DNA of 64,000 nucleotides from Paramacrobiotus metropolitanus. Lineage: Eukaryota; Tardigrada; Eutardigrada; Parachela; Macrobiotidae. Shown here one piece after another: positions 33,517-44,963 of this stretch. The DNA lies in NCBI RefSeq assembly GCF_019649055.1, contig NW_026570275.1:806001-870000 (forward strand), read 5' to 3'. How positions within the stretch are numbered: position 1 is the stretch's first letter; every line of letters starts with the position of its first letter. The translations under genes were made by a program, and so were the position numbers. The notes below the pieces were generated by a model. It saw nothing but the letters and a program-made list of their open reading frames with translations. It did no database searches and was not told the origin of the DNA.

Positions 33517-34251
33517 TTAAAGAGAAATAGCTTGTTCATCATCGTCAGCGGTTATTCTGTGGCAGTTTGGTTGGGTTTGTAAGGCCTGCTCGTAACCTTG
33601 CTGAACTTTGCTCAGGTTATCAACTGCTATGTCGGCAAGAGTAGGATCCGCTACTAGGCGTACAATCATACGACGAAAAGCCTTTGTTGGAGGTGTATCC
33701 ATGAAAAAAGTTAAGTCTGGAGAAATGTGAAATAATCCGTTTTCTACATTAGTGATCCAATTTACACCTTGACCTCTAGCATAGGCATAAGCAATGCCAG
33801 ACATAGTGTACCGGTCAACAATAACAATTTTGTTTTCGGATAAATCTTTTTCTATTTGTTCTTTATACATTCCCCGTTGCATCGCAAGGAAGCGATTATA
33901 AACAGTTCTCTTTCTGTAAACTTGGTTGTCAGATAACTCAGTCGTATATTCTTTTAAATCCTGGCAATCTTGCTCGAAGTGATGGTTTATTGAAGCGGAC
34001 TGGCGCCAGTGAAATTCTTTAGAGCAGTGGTAGCAACGTACACTATTTGCGTTATAATATCCCATGGCGGCAAGATAATAGCGCTGCCAGCGAGGTATCC
34101 TTATAAAAGTGAGGAAACTTTCTAATCGTTTTTCTATTTCAGGTCCAAAGTATCTTAGTGGATCTGCCTCAGTCCGACCTTCATCCAACATAGGAAAACA
34201 TGCCAGGTCAAGTTCAACATCGGTTGGTTTATTATCAAAATTCATCCTCAA
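33517..34251 (-). CDS. BIR domain joined to a thymidylate-kinase-like region
   Basis: The 244-residue frame has two parts. Residues about 42-98 look like a BIR zinc domain: RLESFLTF, a Gly-Tyr-Tyr turn (AAMGYYNANSVRCYHC), WRQSASINHHFEQDC, giving the C-x2-C-x(n)-H-x(n)-C ligands of inhibitor-of-apoptosis proteins. Residues about 115-205 match the second half of thymidylate kinase: DRYTMSGIAYAYARGQG (family DRYxxSGxAYxxAxG), then ENGLFHISPDLTFFMD and the Arg-rich lid (AFRRMIVR). The gene is oriented against the capsid genes and shares a 217-bp divergent gap with the polymerase. The role is unclear: a nucleotide-metabolism relic reused as an apoptosis modulator is one idea. Confidence 0.75.
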   Translation of the reverse strand: MRMNFDNKPTDVELDLACFPMLDEGRTEADPLRYFGPEIEKRLESFLTFIRIPRWQRYYLAAMGYYNANSVRCYHCSKEFHWRQSASINHHFEQDCQDLKEYTTELSDNQVYRKRTVYNRFLAMQRGMYKEQIEKDLSENKIVIVDRYTMSGIAYAYARGQGVNWITNVENGLFHISPDLTFFMDTPPTKAFRRMIVRLVADPTLADIAVDNLSKVQQGYEQALQTQPNCHRITADDDEQAISL

Positions 34252-34468
34252 AATAGCAATGGTGGTGAATCGATCAAAAGCTAAACCGTACCGGTTTTAT
34301 AAGATGATAACATCGCTAGCGCACATTCGTATGTGCCACATTTATTTGTTCCCACGCCTTCGAAAATCAGATATAGTCGCAGAAATCTTGATTAGCAACT
34401 TAAAGTTGTGCGCGTCCCAGGGTAGTATAAAGAACACCTACGTTTTTTACGGGTGTATAATAATAACA
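34252..34468. promoter_or_regulatory. Divergent gap between BIR-TMPK gene and polymerase
   Basis: The 217-bp interval between two outward-facing start codons should carry both promoters. It contains GTACCGGTTTTATAAG (34289-34304), a TATA-like element in the plus direction. Nothing else is definite. Confidence 0.4.
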
Positions 34469-37400
34469 ATGGGTGAAAATAAACCTGAGGAATTTGGAGA
34501 AGATAAATTGAACAAACTTTACAGTAAATGTTCCTCACTTCAAGATGCTTCACTATTATACCGGCAGACAAGGCACATTACATTTTCATAAAGGTTATTT
34601 TCAAAAAGAATTAAAGAAATTGCAGTAAAAGAAACAGTTGGGAGCAGTGAACCTGATTCAAATGAAGTAATTTTGACACCGTCTGAATGGTATAGTCTGC
34701 AGGCTATAAAAACTCGGCATAGTAAGAAATATAATGTTTGGGCAGGGAATTTTCGAATGTCTGTTAAACGACTACCTGCTCAAGGAGTTGACTACGTCCT
34801 ACCGGTATTACTCGCCTTATTGGAAGACATTTTTAAAAATCTACGCTCTTACATCTCAAATCCGAACGATTTGATTAGTATATCACTGGAGTCACCACAA
34901 CTCTCGCATCCCATTCAAATCAAATTGTCAGCGCAGGATAATGTAAATGCTGAAATGTTTCTCTATCTTATTGCTAATACTCTCACTTCAAAAAGTGATT
35001 TTACATTGGATGCACCAGTTTTATTAATCTAATCAGAGTACCAAAACCACCTCAAGGAAGTGGAAGTTCTAGTAATCATACACGTAATCAACTTCGAATA
35101 CATCCATTCCGCGGTGTAATTAACATTAAAAATAACGATGAGCTCTGTTTTGGACGCGCACTGGCTGTCGTTCTTGCTCATGCTAGTGACCTGCATAAAA
35201 CTAATAAGAAAATGTGGCAGAATTTATGCAACAGCCGTTTAACTTTACAAAAAAACGAAGCGATTAAATTATATCAGTCTGCTGGAGTACCACTGGGCCG
35301 TGTGGTTTATGAAGATTTTCAGTTTTTCCAAAATATTTTACCGGCCGCTCTAGTACTGAGCATATATAAAAATGCTGATTTAGAAAACGGACTTTTGTTC
35401 AGCGGAATTACTAATCATGTTGAAAACATAAGGAGCATTATTTTATTGTTACACGCAGATCATTTTTGGCCAGTCACTAAACCCGCTAGGTTTTTCGGAA
35501 AACGACGGCAATGTGATATCTGTAAAAAATTTATTAACTGTTCTTTGAAAGATCACAGATGTAAGAAAGCGTGTTTTATCTGTAGAGATGAATAATGTCA
35601 GCAGCAGAAGCGAGTAAATCTGTTCTGCAATGACTGTAACCGTATCTTTTTCAACCGTTTATGTTACGACCGCCATCGGTCAATCCTTAAAAAGGGAAAT
35701 TTCACCGAATGCAATTTACGGCATAAATGTTTAGAATGTGAAGAAATTTTCAGAACTGACGAGAAACGGCATCAAAACAATCTGCATCATCACTGTGGAG
35801 AATATAAATGTCGAAATTGTCGCTTAATTGTAAAAAGTGACCATCAGTGTTTTGTTCAGCAATACCTTTCAAAGCCAAAACCAGATCGAAAATTTGTTTA
35901 TTGTGATTTTGAAGCAGATATCAGCACGCAGGCTCATGTACCAATTGCTGCAGTTGCCGTCAATGAAAATAAAGATTCATTCAAATTTTTTGGCTGGAAT
36001 GCCGGAACGAAATTTTGCCGGTGGCTATTTTCCGCTCAAAATAAAAACTACATTGTAATATTTCATAATCTTATGGGATATGATGGAAATTTTATTATGC
36101 AGTACCTCCAGAAAAGAGAAATTTGGCCTGATGTTATCATGCGAGGCTTAAAATTCCTTCAGATCCATGTTAGTGCATTTTCTTTAAAAACATAATCAAC
36201 TTTTTAAAGCAGTATGCTTTAGGTACCGCAGTATAATATCACTCTACGTGACTCTCTTGCATTTTTACCAATGAGCTTGAGCTCGATGCCGAAAGCATTT
36301 GGGTTTATTGCTAGTAAAGGGATATTTCCGTTTCTTTTTGCATCACAAAAAAATTTGAATTACGTTGGAAATATCCCAGGAGAAGAGTTTTACCTGACTT
36401 CGCAGATGAGACCGCAAGAATATAACGATTTTATCAAGTGGTCTAATCAAGAAAAAAAATAAATAAACTGTGGAGCTTTCAAAAAGAAGTGGTAAAATAT
36501 TGCGAAAATGATTGTCAGGTTAGATAATTAAAATTTAAGCGATAATGTTTGTTTGGTTGCACTATCTAATGTTTAGCTTTTTTGTAGGTTTTAAGAGAAG
36601 CATGTCAGCGTTTCTCTCAGGATATGAAGTTATTAACAGATGGGTTCAATCCGCTATTGGAGTCCGTTTCACTACCAAGCTTTGTCAATTTGGTATACCG
36701 AGCAAAGTTCATGCCCGCTGAATCTATACAACACCTAACGTACCAGGACCTGCAAACATACCGAAGATATTCATATGAGAGTCTGGAATGGATGCATTAT
36801 TTGGCCTCCAACCGGAACTGCTTCATTCGACATGCCCGAAGCCACAGAAGAGGAGAAAAACGAATTGGTCGGTATCTACTGGATGGATACATCAAAGAAT
36901 TTCGAGAGGCGTTGGAGTACCATGGGTGCTACTACCATGGGTAAGATTATAGCGTTCATGTAATCAACTTTTTTTCGCCTTGATTTAAATTCACAATAAA
37001 AATTTAGGCGTTGTTTTGTTTTTAGTTGCCCAAAATGCTACTCTGCTGAGGCACGAACGTACACGGGACGCACTATGACGCAGTTGTACACCACCACGCT
37101 TCGAAAACAACGCTTTCTGGAGTCACGGGGTTATAAGTACACTTGTATCTGGAGCTGTGAATGGCGGAAGTTGAAAAAAGAGCCGGTAGTGAAGAAGCAC
37201 CTGCAAGAATTCAGGCACATTGAACCCATGAATGTGCGAGATGTCTTGTACGGTGGTCGAACGGAAGCTTTCAATCTTTTATCTCAACCGGACACCTCGA
37301 AAGGTCAGTATATATCATATCTGGATAAAAATTCCCTGTATCCATCGGTTTGTAAGCAGAAATGCTATCCTCTTGGTCTACCTACCAAAATATTTCCAAA

Positions 37401-38523
37401 AAACACCTCTTTGGAGCAATACTTTGGTATAGCTTATGTGCGTGTGTTACCACCTGTCCATCTGGCGCTACCAGTACTTCCACAACGCATACGTAATAAG
37501 TGTATGTTTGTATTATGTTGGCGTTGCGCTACTGATATAGCTACTTACGCTTGCGCGCATACTGACGCAGAACGGTCGTTCAATGGCGTTTACACAACCG
37601 AAGAACTGCAAGTAGCAATTTCATATGGTTATAAAATCTTGGAAATTTTTGAAATATGGCATTATGAAAACAGGGGAAATTTATTTGCTGAATACATTTC
37701 TTTGTTTATGGCTGAGAAAGTCGCTGCTAGCGGCTATCCAGGAGATTGTAAAACGGAGCAGGAAAAAGTTGATTATTTGCGTCGCATAGCAGAAACGGAC
37801 GGTGTGCTTGTTGACCCACAGAGAATGGGTAATAATCCAACAAGACGTCTTTTATCTAAATTGATGTTGAATACATTATGGGGAAGATTAGCGATTAAGG
37901 AAAACCGACCAAAATTTGAATACGTAAAAAATGTACAACGTTTAAATGAATTATTTTATTCTGGAAAACATAACGTTTCTTATGTTGATGTTGTAAATGA
38001 AGATGTACTGCAAGTGCAAAGCACATTTTCTTGCGATATCGACGGTAATGACCTGCACTCTAACGTTGTGATTGCAGCTTTTGTAACAAGCTATGCAAGG
38101 TTAGAGCTGTATAATGCTATGACATTTGTCGGCATTGAGCGTTTACTTTACGTTGATACGGACTGCGTCATAGCTTTAGAAGGTCCAGGCTGGCATAGCT
38201 TACCTGTTGGTGATTGTTTGGGACAATTTAAATCTGAAATTGGCGATGATAGAATCATGGTTTTCGTTTGTGGTGGCCCAAAAATGTACGCCTATCAAAC
38301 CCTGGCTGGTGATTCAACTTTTAAGGTCAAAGGAATCACAATCAATCAAGGAAATCAATCTCTTTTCAATCCAGCAACACTGCGAGCGATGGTCCTAGAT
38401 CCTACTATTGTACACCGCATACTCAACCCATACAAAATTTTTCGAATTAAAGGGAACTGGCAACTTGAATCAAGACCGCAGGAAAAATTTTTAGATTTAC
38501 ATTTGATAAAAGAGTTATCGTAA
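34469..38523 (+). CDS. Polinton protein-primed DNA polymerase B
   Basis: Replicates the element. Parts in order: an N-terminal region with ELCFGRALAVVLAHA near 35150; zinc-binding pairs (CDICKKFINCSLKDH, then KACFIC) at 35510-35590 and further Cys-rich text to 35830; exonuclease motifs VYCDFEAD (about 35900) and FHNLMGYDGNFI (about 36060); the terminal-protein-type insertion; palm motif A LDKNSLYPSV (37320-37350); motif B region LMLNTLWGRL (37863-37892); and motif C VDTDCV (38151-38168). The longest segment is 37075-38523. The whole is spread over several neighbouring segments with around half a dozen interruptions, part of them intron-like. This is the best preserved of the three or four polymerase copies in the window. 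Confidence 0.9.
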
Positions 38524-38599
38524 ATGAATTTTCTACACTACCTTTCGGATATAGACATAAATAGATTGTGAAAGGTGAAATATTTGGTAGTCTAGTAAA

Positions 38600-39450
38600 A
38601 ATGCCTTAAACTTTGCGCTTTGATCCTCTTCTTATACATCCATTTAACCTGGTCTGTAGTTGCCAGAGTCAAGGTGGCAAAACATTTTGGATTGCCCGAC
38701 TTCTACAACTAAGACAAATTCAACCATTTCCTTAAAAAAATATTTTATATTTATTCCTATGATTCCGCAATATTTCAGGAAATGAAAAAAGTTACTAAAG
38801 AGATAAAATTCATTCAAAACATCCCAGAAAACATCGCGGATGAGTCATTTACTAATAAATGCGAACCTTCATTATTCATTTTGGATGATCAAATGCAAAA
38901 TATAAATAAAAATGTTGTATCTTTATTCACGCGCGGAACGCATCATCTAAATCGATCTGTAATATTAACGGTGCAAAATGTTTTTTTTCAAAACCCAATG
39001 ATGCGAACGATTTTGTTAAACGCACATTATCTTGTTTTATGGAAACAACCACGGGATATCTTACAGATAGAGATCTTAGGACGACAAATGTTTCCTCGGG
39101 CTACTAGTTTTTTTATGGATGCATATAAGACAGCCACAGCACGAAACTACGGATATCTGTTTTTAGATTTTAAAGCTTGTACGCCTGATATTCTTCGCGT
39201 CCGTGGTTCAATACTACATGAAGAAGTTGACAAGTACCAGCGAATTTACTCTATACATACTGCGCGTATGGATGAATATGCCCTAGTTCCCATCAGCGAT
39301 ATTCCTAACAGCAGGAAAACATCGCAGAAGAAACATCTTCATAGGAAAAAACGAAAATCTAAATTACCCTCAAGAAAGAAAAACGAAATCGTAAACGGCG
39401 AGCAAAAGAAAACAACTTACGTTAGATATAAACATACGTTAAAAATCTAA
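38600..39450 (+). CDS. Packaging ATPase (FtsK/HerA, A32-like)
   Basis: Pumps DNA into the capsid. A P-loop-type segment lies at 38651-38690 (QSQGGKTFWIARLL). The main segment 38782-39450 has the Walker B stretch SLFILDDQMQNI, the sensor strand THHLNRSVILTVQN, and a conserved tail YLFLDFKACTPDILRVRG, all repeated in the fossil copy at 50666-51300. A basic Lys/Arg-rich tail follows. It lies directly after the polymerase. Confidence 0.85.
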
Positions 39451-39565
39451 GGTGATTTAAAAGAATCTGTCATTGAAGTTGAATATACGTGTGATATGTG
39501 CATAGATTGTATAGAAAATTCCCAATAAATCATTTTAAAGTTGACATAATAAAATAAAAATATAG

Positions 39566-39842
39566 CAATTTGCAGAGTACGTAAAAAGTTGATTACATGT
39601 TTGTTATAAGAGTACATCAATTTTCAGAGTACGTAAAAAAGTTGATTACATGTTGTTTAAGTGTACAATGTTTCAAACGGTTTGACAGAAAGCTGATTAC
39701 AAGTAATACAAATAAACGATTTAATAAAAACTGGATTACATGCATAGTAATGTAAATGTGAAAAGCGTTCAAAGTTGATTATGCAGTAACTTAATGAACA
39801 CTTTACTTAACGTGGAATTTTTTGAAAAAGTTGTTTACATGG
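39566..39842 (+). repeat. Iteron-like array of AAAAGTTGATTACATG motifs
   Basis: Six direct copies, some diverged, occur in non-coding sequence behind the ATPase: about 39583, 39635, 39689, 39726, 39772 and 39824, spaced 37-54 bp. The first two share a longer unit, CAGAGTACGTAAAAA before GTTGATTACATGT. Copies also occur singly at 31375 and 42861 and, in reverse orientation, at 27713, 29549, 36192 and 36959. An array of this kind could be a replication, regulatory or packaging site (inference). Confidence 0.75.
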
Positions 39843-40023
39843 AAACTTAAATCCGGTGATTTGTAGTATATTTTACGCCATTCTTTTGTATTATCAAATT
39901 CTTTAGAATATTGTGGAGATGAATAAATAGTTGCAACCAGCTTTTTATATCATTTATTACTTGTAATTACCGAAACTAAACTAAGGTAAGTTGAAGTATT
40001 TTATTTCATTCAGTGACATTTTT

Positions 40024-40242
40024 TCAATTATCTGTGCCCTCGCAGGAGCTTATATCTGAATCTTCACATTCACCTTCTTCTAGATCTGAATTTTTTATCT
40101 TTTTTTTAAGATGCGCTTTTTTGGTTGCTGATAGCTTTTCTTTACAGGGTTCTGTTTCGTGATTCGAAGCGCTGGCGCTTTTTCTTTGTTTTTGAGGCCG
40201 TTTTTGATTTGGAATTTCCTTTCGGTTTTGTGCTGGGTACAT
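40024..40242 (-). CDS. Small protein, basic then acidic, unrecognised
   Basis: A 72-residue frame is Lys/Arg-rich in the first two thirds (QKRPQKQRKSAS, then KKAHLKKKIKN) and ends in an acidic Ser/Glu/Asp stretch (DLEEGECEDSDISS). It looks disordered. It lies inside the Polinton on the strand opposite to the polymerase, next to the membrane protein at 40408-40767. A frame shifted ATG upstream (40307) opens an alternative N-terminus. Function unknown. Confidence 0.4.
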   Translation of the reverse strand: MYPAQNRKEIPNQKRPQKQRKSASASNHETEPCKEKLSATKKAHLKKKIKNSDLEEGECEDSDISSCEGTDN

Positions 40243-40407
40243 TTTCCGCTAACATCTTCATTCCTGCAATAATTTCTGGCAGATATCTGGGGGAAAAAAA
40301 AATCCACATTTGGTTGGATGTAGATCGTCGGTAAATAATCTTATGTCAATACGAGGTTGGTCAGCGCGGAATTCATTGAAGCTTAGTATGATCCGCGCTG
40401 GTGTATG

Positions 40408-40767
40408 CTAGAAAACGACAGTTTGATTAGGTGTTAAAGTTGATGATGTCGTTAAGAATCCCGTGCCAGGAGTATTTTCGTCCGCCATGTTTGGCACAGA
40501 AAAAATTAAAGGAAATACTGTTTCAAAAAAATTATTTAGCGGATTGGTGCTTGTGTTGACCACGGTACGGGTTTGCATAATAGCTTTTGTTATGGGGTTA
40601 ATAGCCATTCGTTTGATAAAGGTTGCAGTTTTTAACAAATCTTGTACAGTAGAACCAAAGTGCATCATTAGTAGTAACGTTAGAAATTGTAAAATTATGC
40701 AAGCAAACAACAAAATTACTAAATGATGCCGCACCAGAAATAGCATGATGTTTTTGTTTGAATCCAT
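40408..40767 (-). CDS. Small membrane protein of the Polinton
   Basis: The 119-residue frame has one strong hydrophobic segment near its N-terminus (LVILLFACIILQFLTLLLMM), then a polar region with Thr/Asn/Pro. Small membrane proteins are common accessory products of adintoviruses, but I see no family motif. No interruptions in the frame. Confidence 0.5.
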   Translation of the reverse strand: MDSNKNIMLFLVRHHLVILLFACIILQFLTLLLMMHFGSTVQDLLKTATFIKRMAINPITKAIMQTRTVVNTSTNPLNNFFETVFPLIFSVPNMADENTPGTGFLTTSSTLTPNQTVVF

Positions 40768-41340
40768 TAAGTTTACAACGGTACTATGTAAACATTTTTA
40801 AATGCTTCGCTTTATACACTTACGCTTACCACAACCGCCACTGGAGATTTTTTCATAAGATCTTCATATTGTGTTCCTCCAGCGGATTCTTGCGTGAGTA
40901 AGACCAAATTATCTGTCATTTTTTTGAGCACGCAATCGCATTACTGTGTGAATAATTCGTACTACTTATAGGTCTTGCGATATTGATGAGTGATTGTAGA
41001 AAGGTAACGATAATCTGATTATGAGCGTCACTCTGATCCACTATCTACAGACGACGGAAGTTTTTCTACATCATGTACAAGTTCGTACTATGATATCCTT
41101 ATTCTGTTAAACGTGGGAACGATTGCAAAAGTTGATGATAACCTTGCATGTGATTTGCTGTGAAACAATCCGTGTAAAATGTTATTCGTGGGAAAAGATA
41201 ATTTCACTGATTACGAGCGTGAGAAAGATATTATTACCCTATGATAATTCATGTCTTGCGTTTGGCAAAACGACTTTTGATCTTGATAGTTGATTTCATT
41301 ATGTGAAACCTTGATGATCTACTACGTTAACTAATGGGTT
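40768..41340. other. Gap between divergent genes, no recognised gene
   Basis: AT-rich intergenic sequence carrying weak variants of the element-wide motif (CAAAAGTTGATGATAA at 41116 and GATAGTTGATTTCA at 41266). It should hold the promoters of the membrane protein and the IAP-like gene. Confidence 0.4.
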
Positions 41341-42618
41341 TTGCTTTCACAACTAGAAAACAAATACTGCATGAGACGTGATCATTATCGCTTTCTCATA
41401 TGCTACCATTTAAAATATACGAACACTTTTAAGAATGGTTTCGTTGGTGATTTTTCATCAGTGATAGACTTTCGAAGAATGTTACCAAGTCCGTATGCCT
41501 TACGTTGTAATGATGTACCATCATACCGCTTATTATGGACTAATACTGAATATATGAACAGTAAAGAGCTGGCTGCAAAAGGGTTCTATGGAATTAATAT
41601 TCAGGATGCTTACATCTGCAGATTCTGCAAAAATGTGGATCTACCTACTACCAATAGGAATGATCAGCTGGATTCACATCTCAAAACGTATCCGCACTGT
41701 GCAAAAATGCGACAAATACTGAACGAGGCAGATTTATCTTTCACGCCTAGCATGTTCTATTTAATTCCTAAACATCGAAAATACGAAAACCTCAATGAGC
41801 GCCTCAAAAGCTTCCGAGATTGGCCGAAAAAAGTGGAACTCTTTGACGCCTGTAAGCATGAGTGAAGCGGGATTCTATTTTCAAGGCCTTGGTGATATTG
41901 TCATATGCTATTTCTGTGGACTATCGTTAGAACGCTGGGAGTCGAAAGATGTACCTCTCATCGAACATTTAAAGTTGTCACCAACGTGCCTGTATGCCAT
42001 TAATCGCCTAACACAACACTACGTGGCAGAACATCCAAAAAATCTACAAAAACCCTCGAAATTCCTTTCAGTAATGCCGTGTAAATCCGATGACCTTCCA
42101 CCTACTTATTCTGATGTGCCACCTTCAAAAGTACCTCCTTATCATCACCACCACCAATACCACCACCACCATCACCTTGCACCCAGCCAAAACCACTGCT
42201 GACCGCAAATAAGCCGACAAAAGACCTCCCGCGTACAACCCTGATTCGGAAAGCACTTAATGCCGGTTATCAACATTCGTTGATTATGGATGCCATAAGC
42301 CTTCACTGTGAAACTGCGGAAGTGCCGGGAGAGTTAAATTATTATACTCTTCTGAATATTCTAGAGTATTTAAAAGTGCAGCGAAATCCAAAAAGTCTTC
42401 GCACTGCTAAGTTGTGGTGTCCGCGTTGTGCTGAAGGTACTACTCATCAAAACGGTGCACTGGATTTTACTCTCCCTGACGGTACACACTGGGTTAGTAG
42501 TATTGATTTTAGAGGTGCATGTGATGTAGAATTTTACGAATGCTTACTGTGCGGCAGTTTAGATCAGATGGATGGGAGTGTAGTTGATGCTGTGGAAAAA
42601 CACGTGCTACTTGCTTGA
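41341..42618 (+). CDS. IAP-like locus: two BIR domains, His-rich linker, UBA-like and Cys-containing end
   Basis: The open segments 41341-41865, 41795-42202 and 42280-42618 line up as an inhibitor-of-apoptosis-type gene. BIR 1 has ELAAKGFYGINIQDAYICRFC followed by HLKTYPHC. BIR 2 has SEAGFYFQGLGDIVICYFC, WESKDVPLIEHLKLSPTC. A His-rich linker (HHHHQYHHHHH) follows, then a UBA-like helix set (LNAGYQHSLIMDAISLHC), as in cellular IAPs. The end carries CPRC and CLLC pairs but not a recognisable RING finger. IAPs block caspases or act as ubiquitin ligases; baculoviruses carry similar genes. Spread over neighbouring frames. Confidence 0.75.
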
Positions 42619-43800
42619 TTTTGTATTCAGACGGAAGTGTGCTGTGCTATTGCAATCTAATTATCATCATTTGGGTAACATATGATTGTGTTCTTATTTC
42701 TTATAATTGGCTCTTTTCGATCGAGATGGAAACGCAGTTATTGTTGTAGAAAAGCAGATATTACTTTCTTGAATTGTTATTGTTTAACGCTACTGCAGTC
42801 TGATTACTGTCACTTGGAAAAAAGTTCGATTTTTAAAGCAAAGACATAATTTCTCATACAGAAGTTGATTACATCCACTTTTATAAGGTAGGAGACAATT
42901 TACAGTAACTGACAAAAGTTTATACGGGGATTAGCAAACGAAAAAACTGCGAGTCACGCATTTACCGTACTGGAACTTAATATATAGCAGCTAAAATATG
43001 CTACACAGATAGAAATCCAACACGGTGACAAATGTGTACTTATTCCCAGCAAATGTCAGTTGGACATGTCATTGAGTTAGGTCAGGATAACATGATAATA
43101 AAAACTACTAAGAGACAACAGAAACAACTTGATCTGATAAATACAGCAAAACAATACGACCCGACGCGTTCCTAATTCCTAGAAAACGATAGTTGAACAA
43201 AATATTCATTTTTATTTAGAGTAATATGGGGTCACGCGGTACTATCCTTATGGTATATACAAATCTATTAGCGAATAAAAATAATAACCAATAACATAAT
43301 ATTCAACTAAGCAAAATCGATAATAATAATAAATATACTATATTATTTATAAGTTTTTTAACATTTTACCCGGTTTTCGGCACATAAAATAACGTAAAAG
43401 TTTTTATATGCATTTACTTAAGTACGCATACTTACGTATACCATTTACGTAGTTTCCTGACATAGAGAAAAATTTGATTTTTCACTTACAACCAGTTTTT
43501 TTTGCTTTTAGCTTATGTTTACGTGAAGCAATACGTATACGTATTTTAATATTTCACCTACTCCGCTTATAAAAACAAATTACAATCACATGACAGTGCA
43601 TTCGATATGTAAACAACAGCCGTCAATTGCATAGTGGTACATAGTTTATGGCAGAGCAAAATAACGAAAGTTCACGGCACGGCTAGACCGGTCGGTTGTG
43701 TATGCTAATGTGGTGGTAATGTAGAAAGCGCGCACATTGGGTAACGAAATGCAATGCGAGGTAGAATTATTATTAGATCAGATGAAAGGAGTGGGCATAT
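42619..43800. other. AT-rich non-coding stretch of the Polinton
   Basis: No gene is recognised. One motif copy, GAAGTTGATTACATCC, lies at 42861-42876. The rest is AT-rich (TAATAATAATAAATATAC near 43322) and low in open frames. Confidence 0.5.
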
Positions 43801-44500
43801 CACCCTATACTACAGGAGCACATTTATATTACAGGAGCACATCATATTGTACGAGCATATTATAGTGCAGGAGCACATTTATATTGCAGGAGCACATGAT
43901 CTTGTACGAGCATATTATACTGCAGGAGCACATTTATATTGCAGGAGCACATTATATTGTACGAGCATACTATAGTGCAGGAGCACATTTATATTGCAGA
44001 AGCACATTATATTGTACGAGCATATTATACTGCAGGAGCACATTTATATTGCAGGAGCACATTATATTGTACGAGAACATTATACTGCAGGAGCACATTT
44101 ATATTGCAGGAGCACATTATGTTGTACGAGCATATTATACTGCAGGAGCACATTTATATTGCAGGAGCACATTATATTGTACGAGCATATTATACTGCAG
44201 GAGCACATTTATATTGCAGGAGCACATGATCTTGTACGAGCATATTATACTACAGGAGCACATTTATATTGCAGGAGCACATTATATTGTACGAGCATAT
44301 TATAGTGCAGGAGCACATTTATATTGCAGGAGCACATTATATTGTACGAGCATATTATAGTGCAGGAGCACATTTATATTGCAGGAGCACATGATATTGT
44401 ACGAGCATATTATAGTGCAGGAGCACATTTATATTGCAGGAGCACATGATCTTGTACGAGCATATTATACTGCAGGAGCACATTTATATTGCAGGAGCAC
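43801..44500 (+). repeat. Minisatellite, 55-bp unit made of three 17-19 bp sub-units
   Basis: About 12-13 tandem units follow the order GCAGGAGCACATTTATATT, GCAGGAGCACATTATATTG, TACGAGCATATTATACT. The three sub-units are variants of one ancestral 18-bp sequence, so this is a nested repeat. Units differ by single bases (GATCTTG, GTTGTAC, AGTGCAG variants). Because 55 is not a multiple of three and no sub-unit contains a stop in these frames, long open frames cross the array in all three forward frames; they are not evidence of a gene. Confidence 0.95.
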
Positions 44501-44963
44501 TTTGTGCTGAGTGAAATGTAAATTTTTTTTCAAATTTCATGAGAGCTGACGTACAAGATGCCGAAAACAGCAACAATCCATCCGATCGTAACAAAAAATA
44601 GAAGTGCGCTTTTCAGTCTAGAAACATACTGGCAGTTTTAATAATGCATACTGGCAGGAAATAGCACATCCTAATGAGATAGCATCGCTGGAAAAGGCCA
44701 AATTTACATGCTACAGAGTACCAAATCAACAACAAAAGATCATAAAAAATAATACTACAGAACAATACTACTGCCTGAACACATTCGCCTCCAACACGCC
44801 ATCATCCATCCACAAGTCCCTGCAATATTATAACGAAATTATTGGTACAACAATAAAATCACAATTCCAAAACGCAGTAATAATATTCGTATTAAACCAC
44901 AAATAAAACTTAAATCAGTTAAACTGCAAATTAAAAAATATTTTTTACAGTAGATTTACCTTG
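44501..44963. other. No recognised gene
   Basis: A-rich intergenic sequence between the minisatellite and the 3' end of the zinc-finger gene, which is read leftward and ends at 44964. Confidence 0.4.

Noticed and set aside
42480-42520. Adenain protease from the GTHW string
   Set aside because: The catalytic His-Trp context alone matches; the later Asp/Glu, Gln and Cys blocks of the protease are not found, and the position is within the IAP-like locus.
43754-44360. Long open frames of 73-158 codons across the minisatellite as a repetitive protein
   Set aside because: All three forward frames are open solely because of the 55-bp unit, and the translations are the same peptide register shifted; no start context or splice support.
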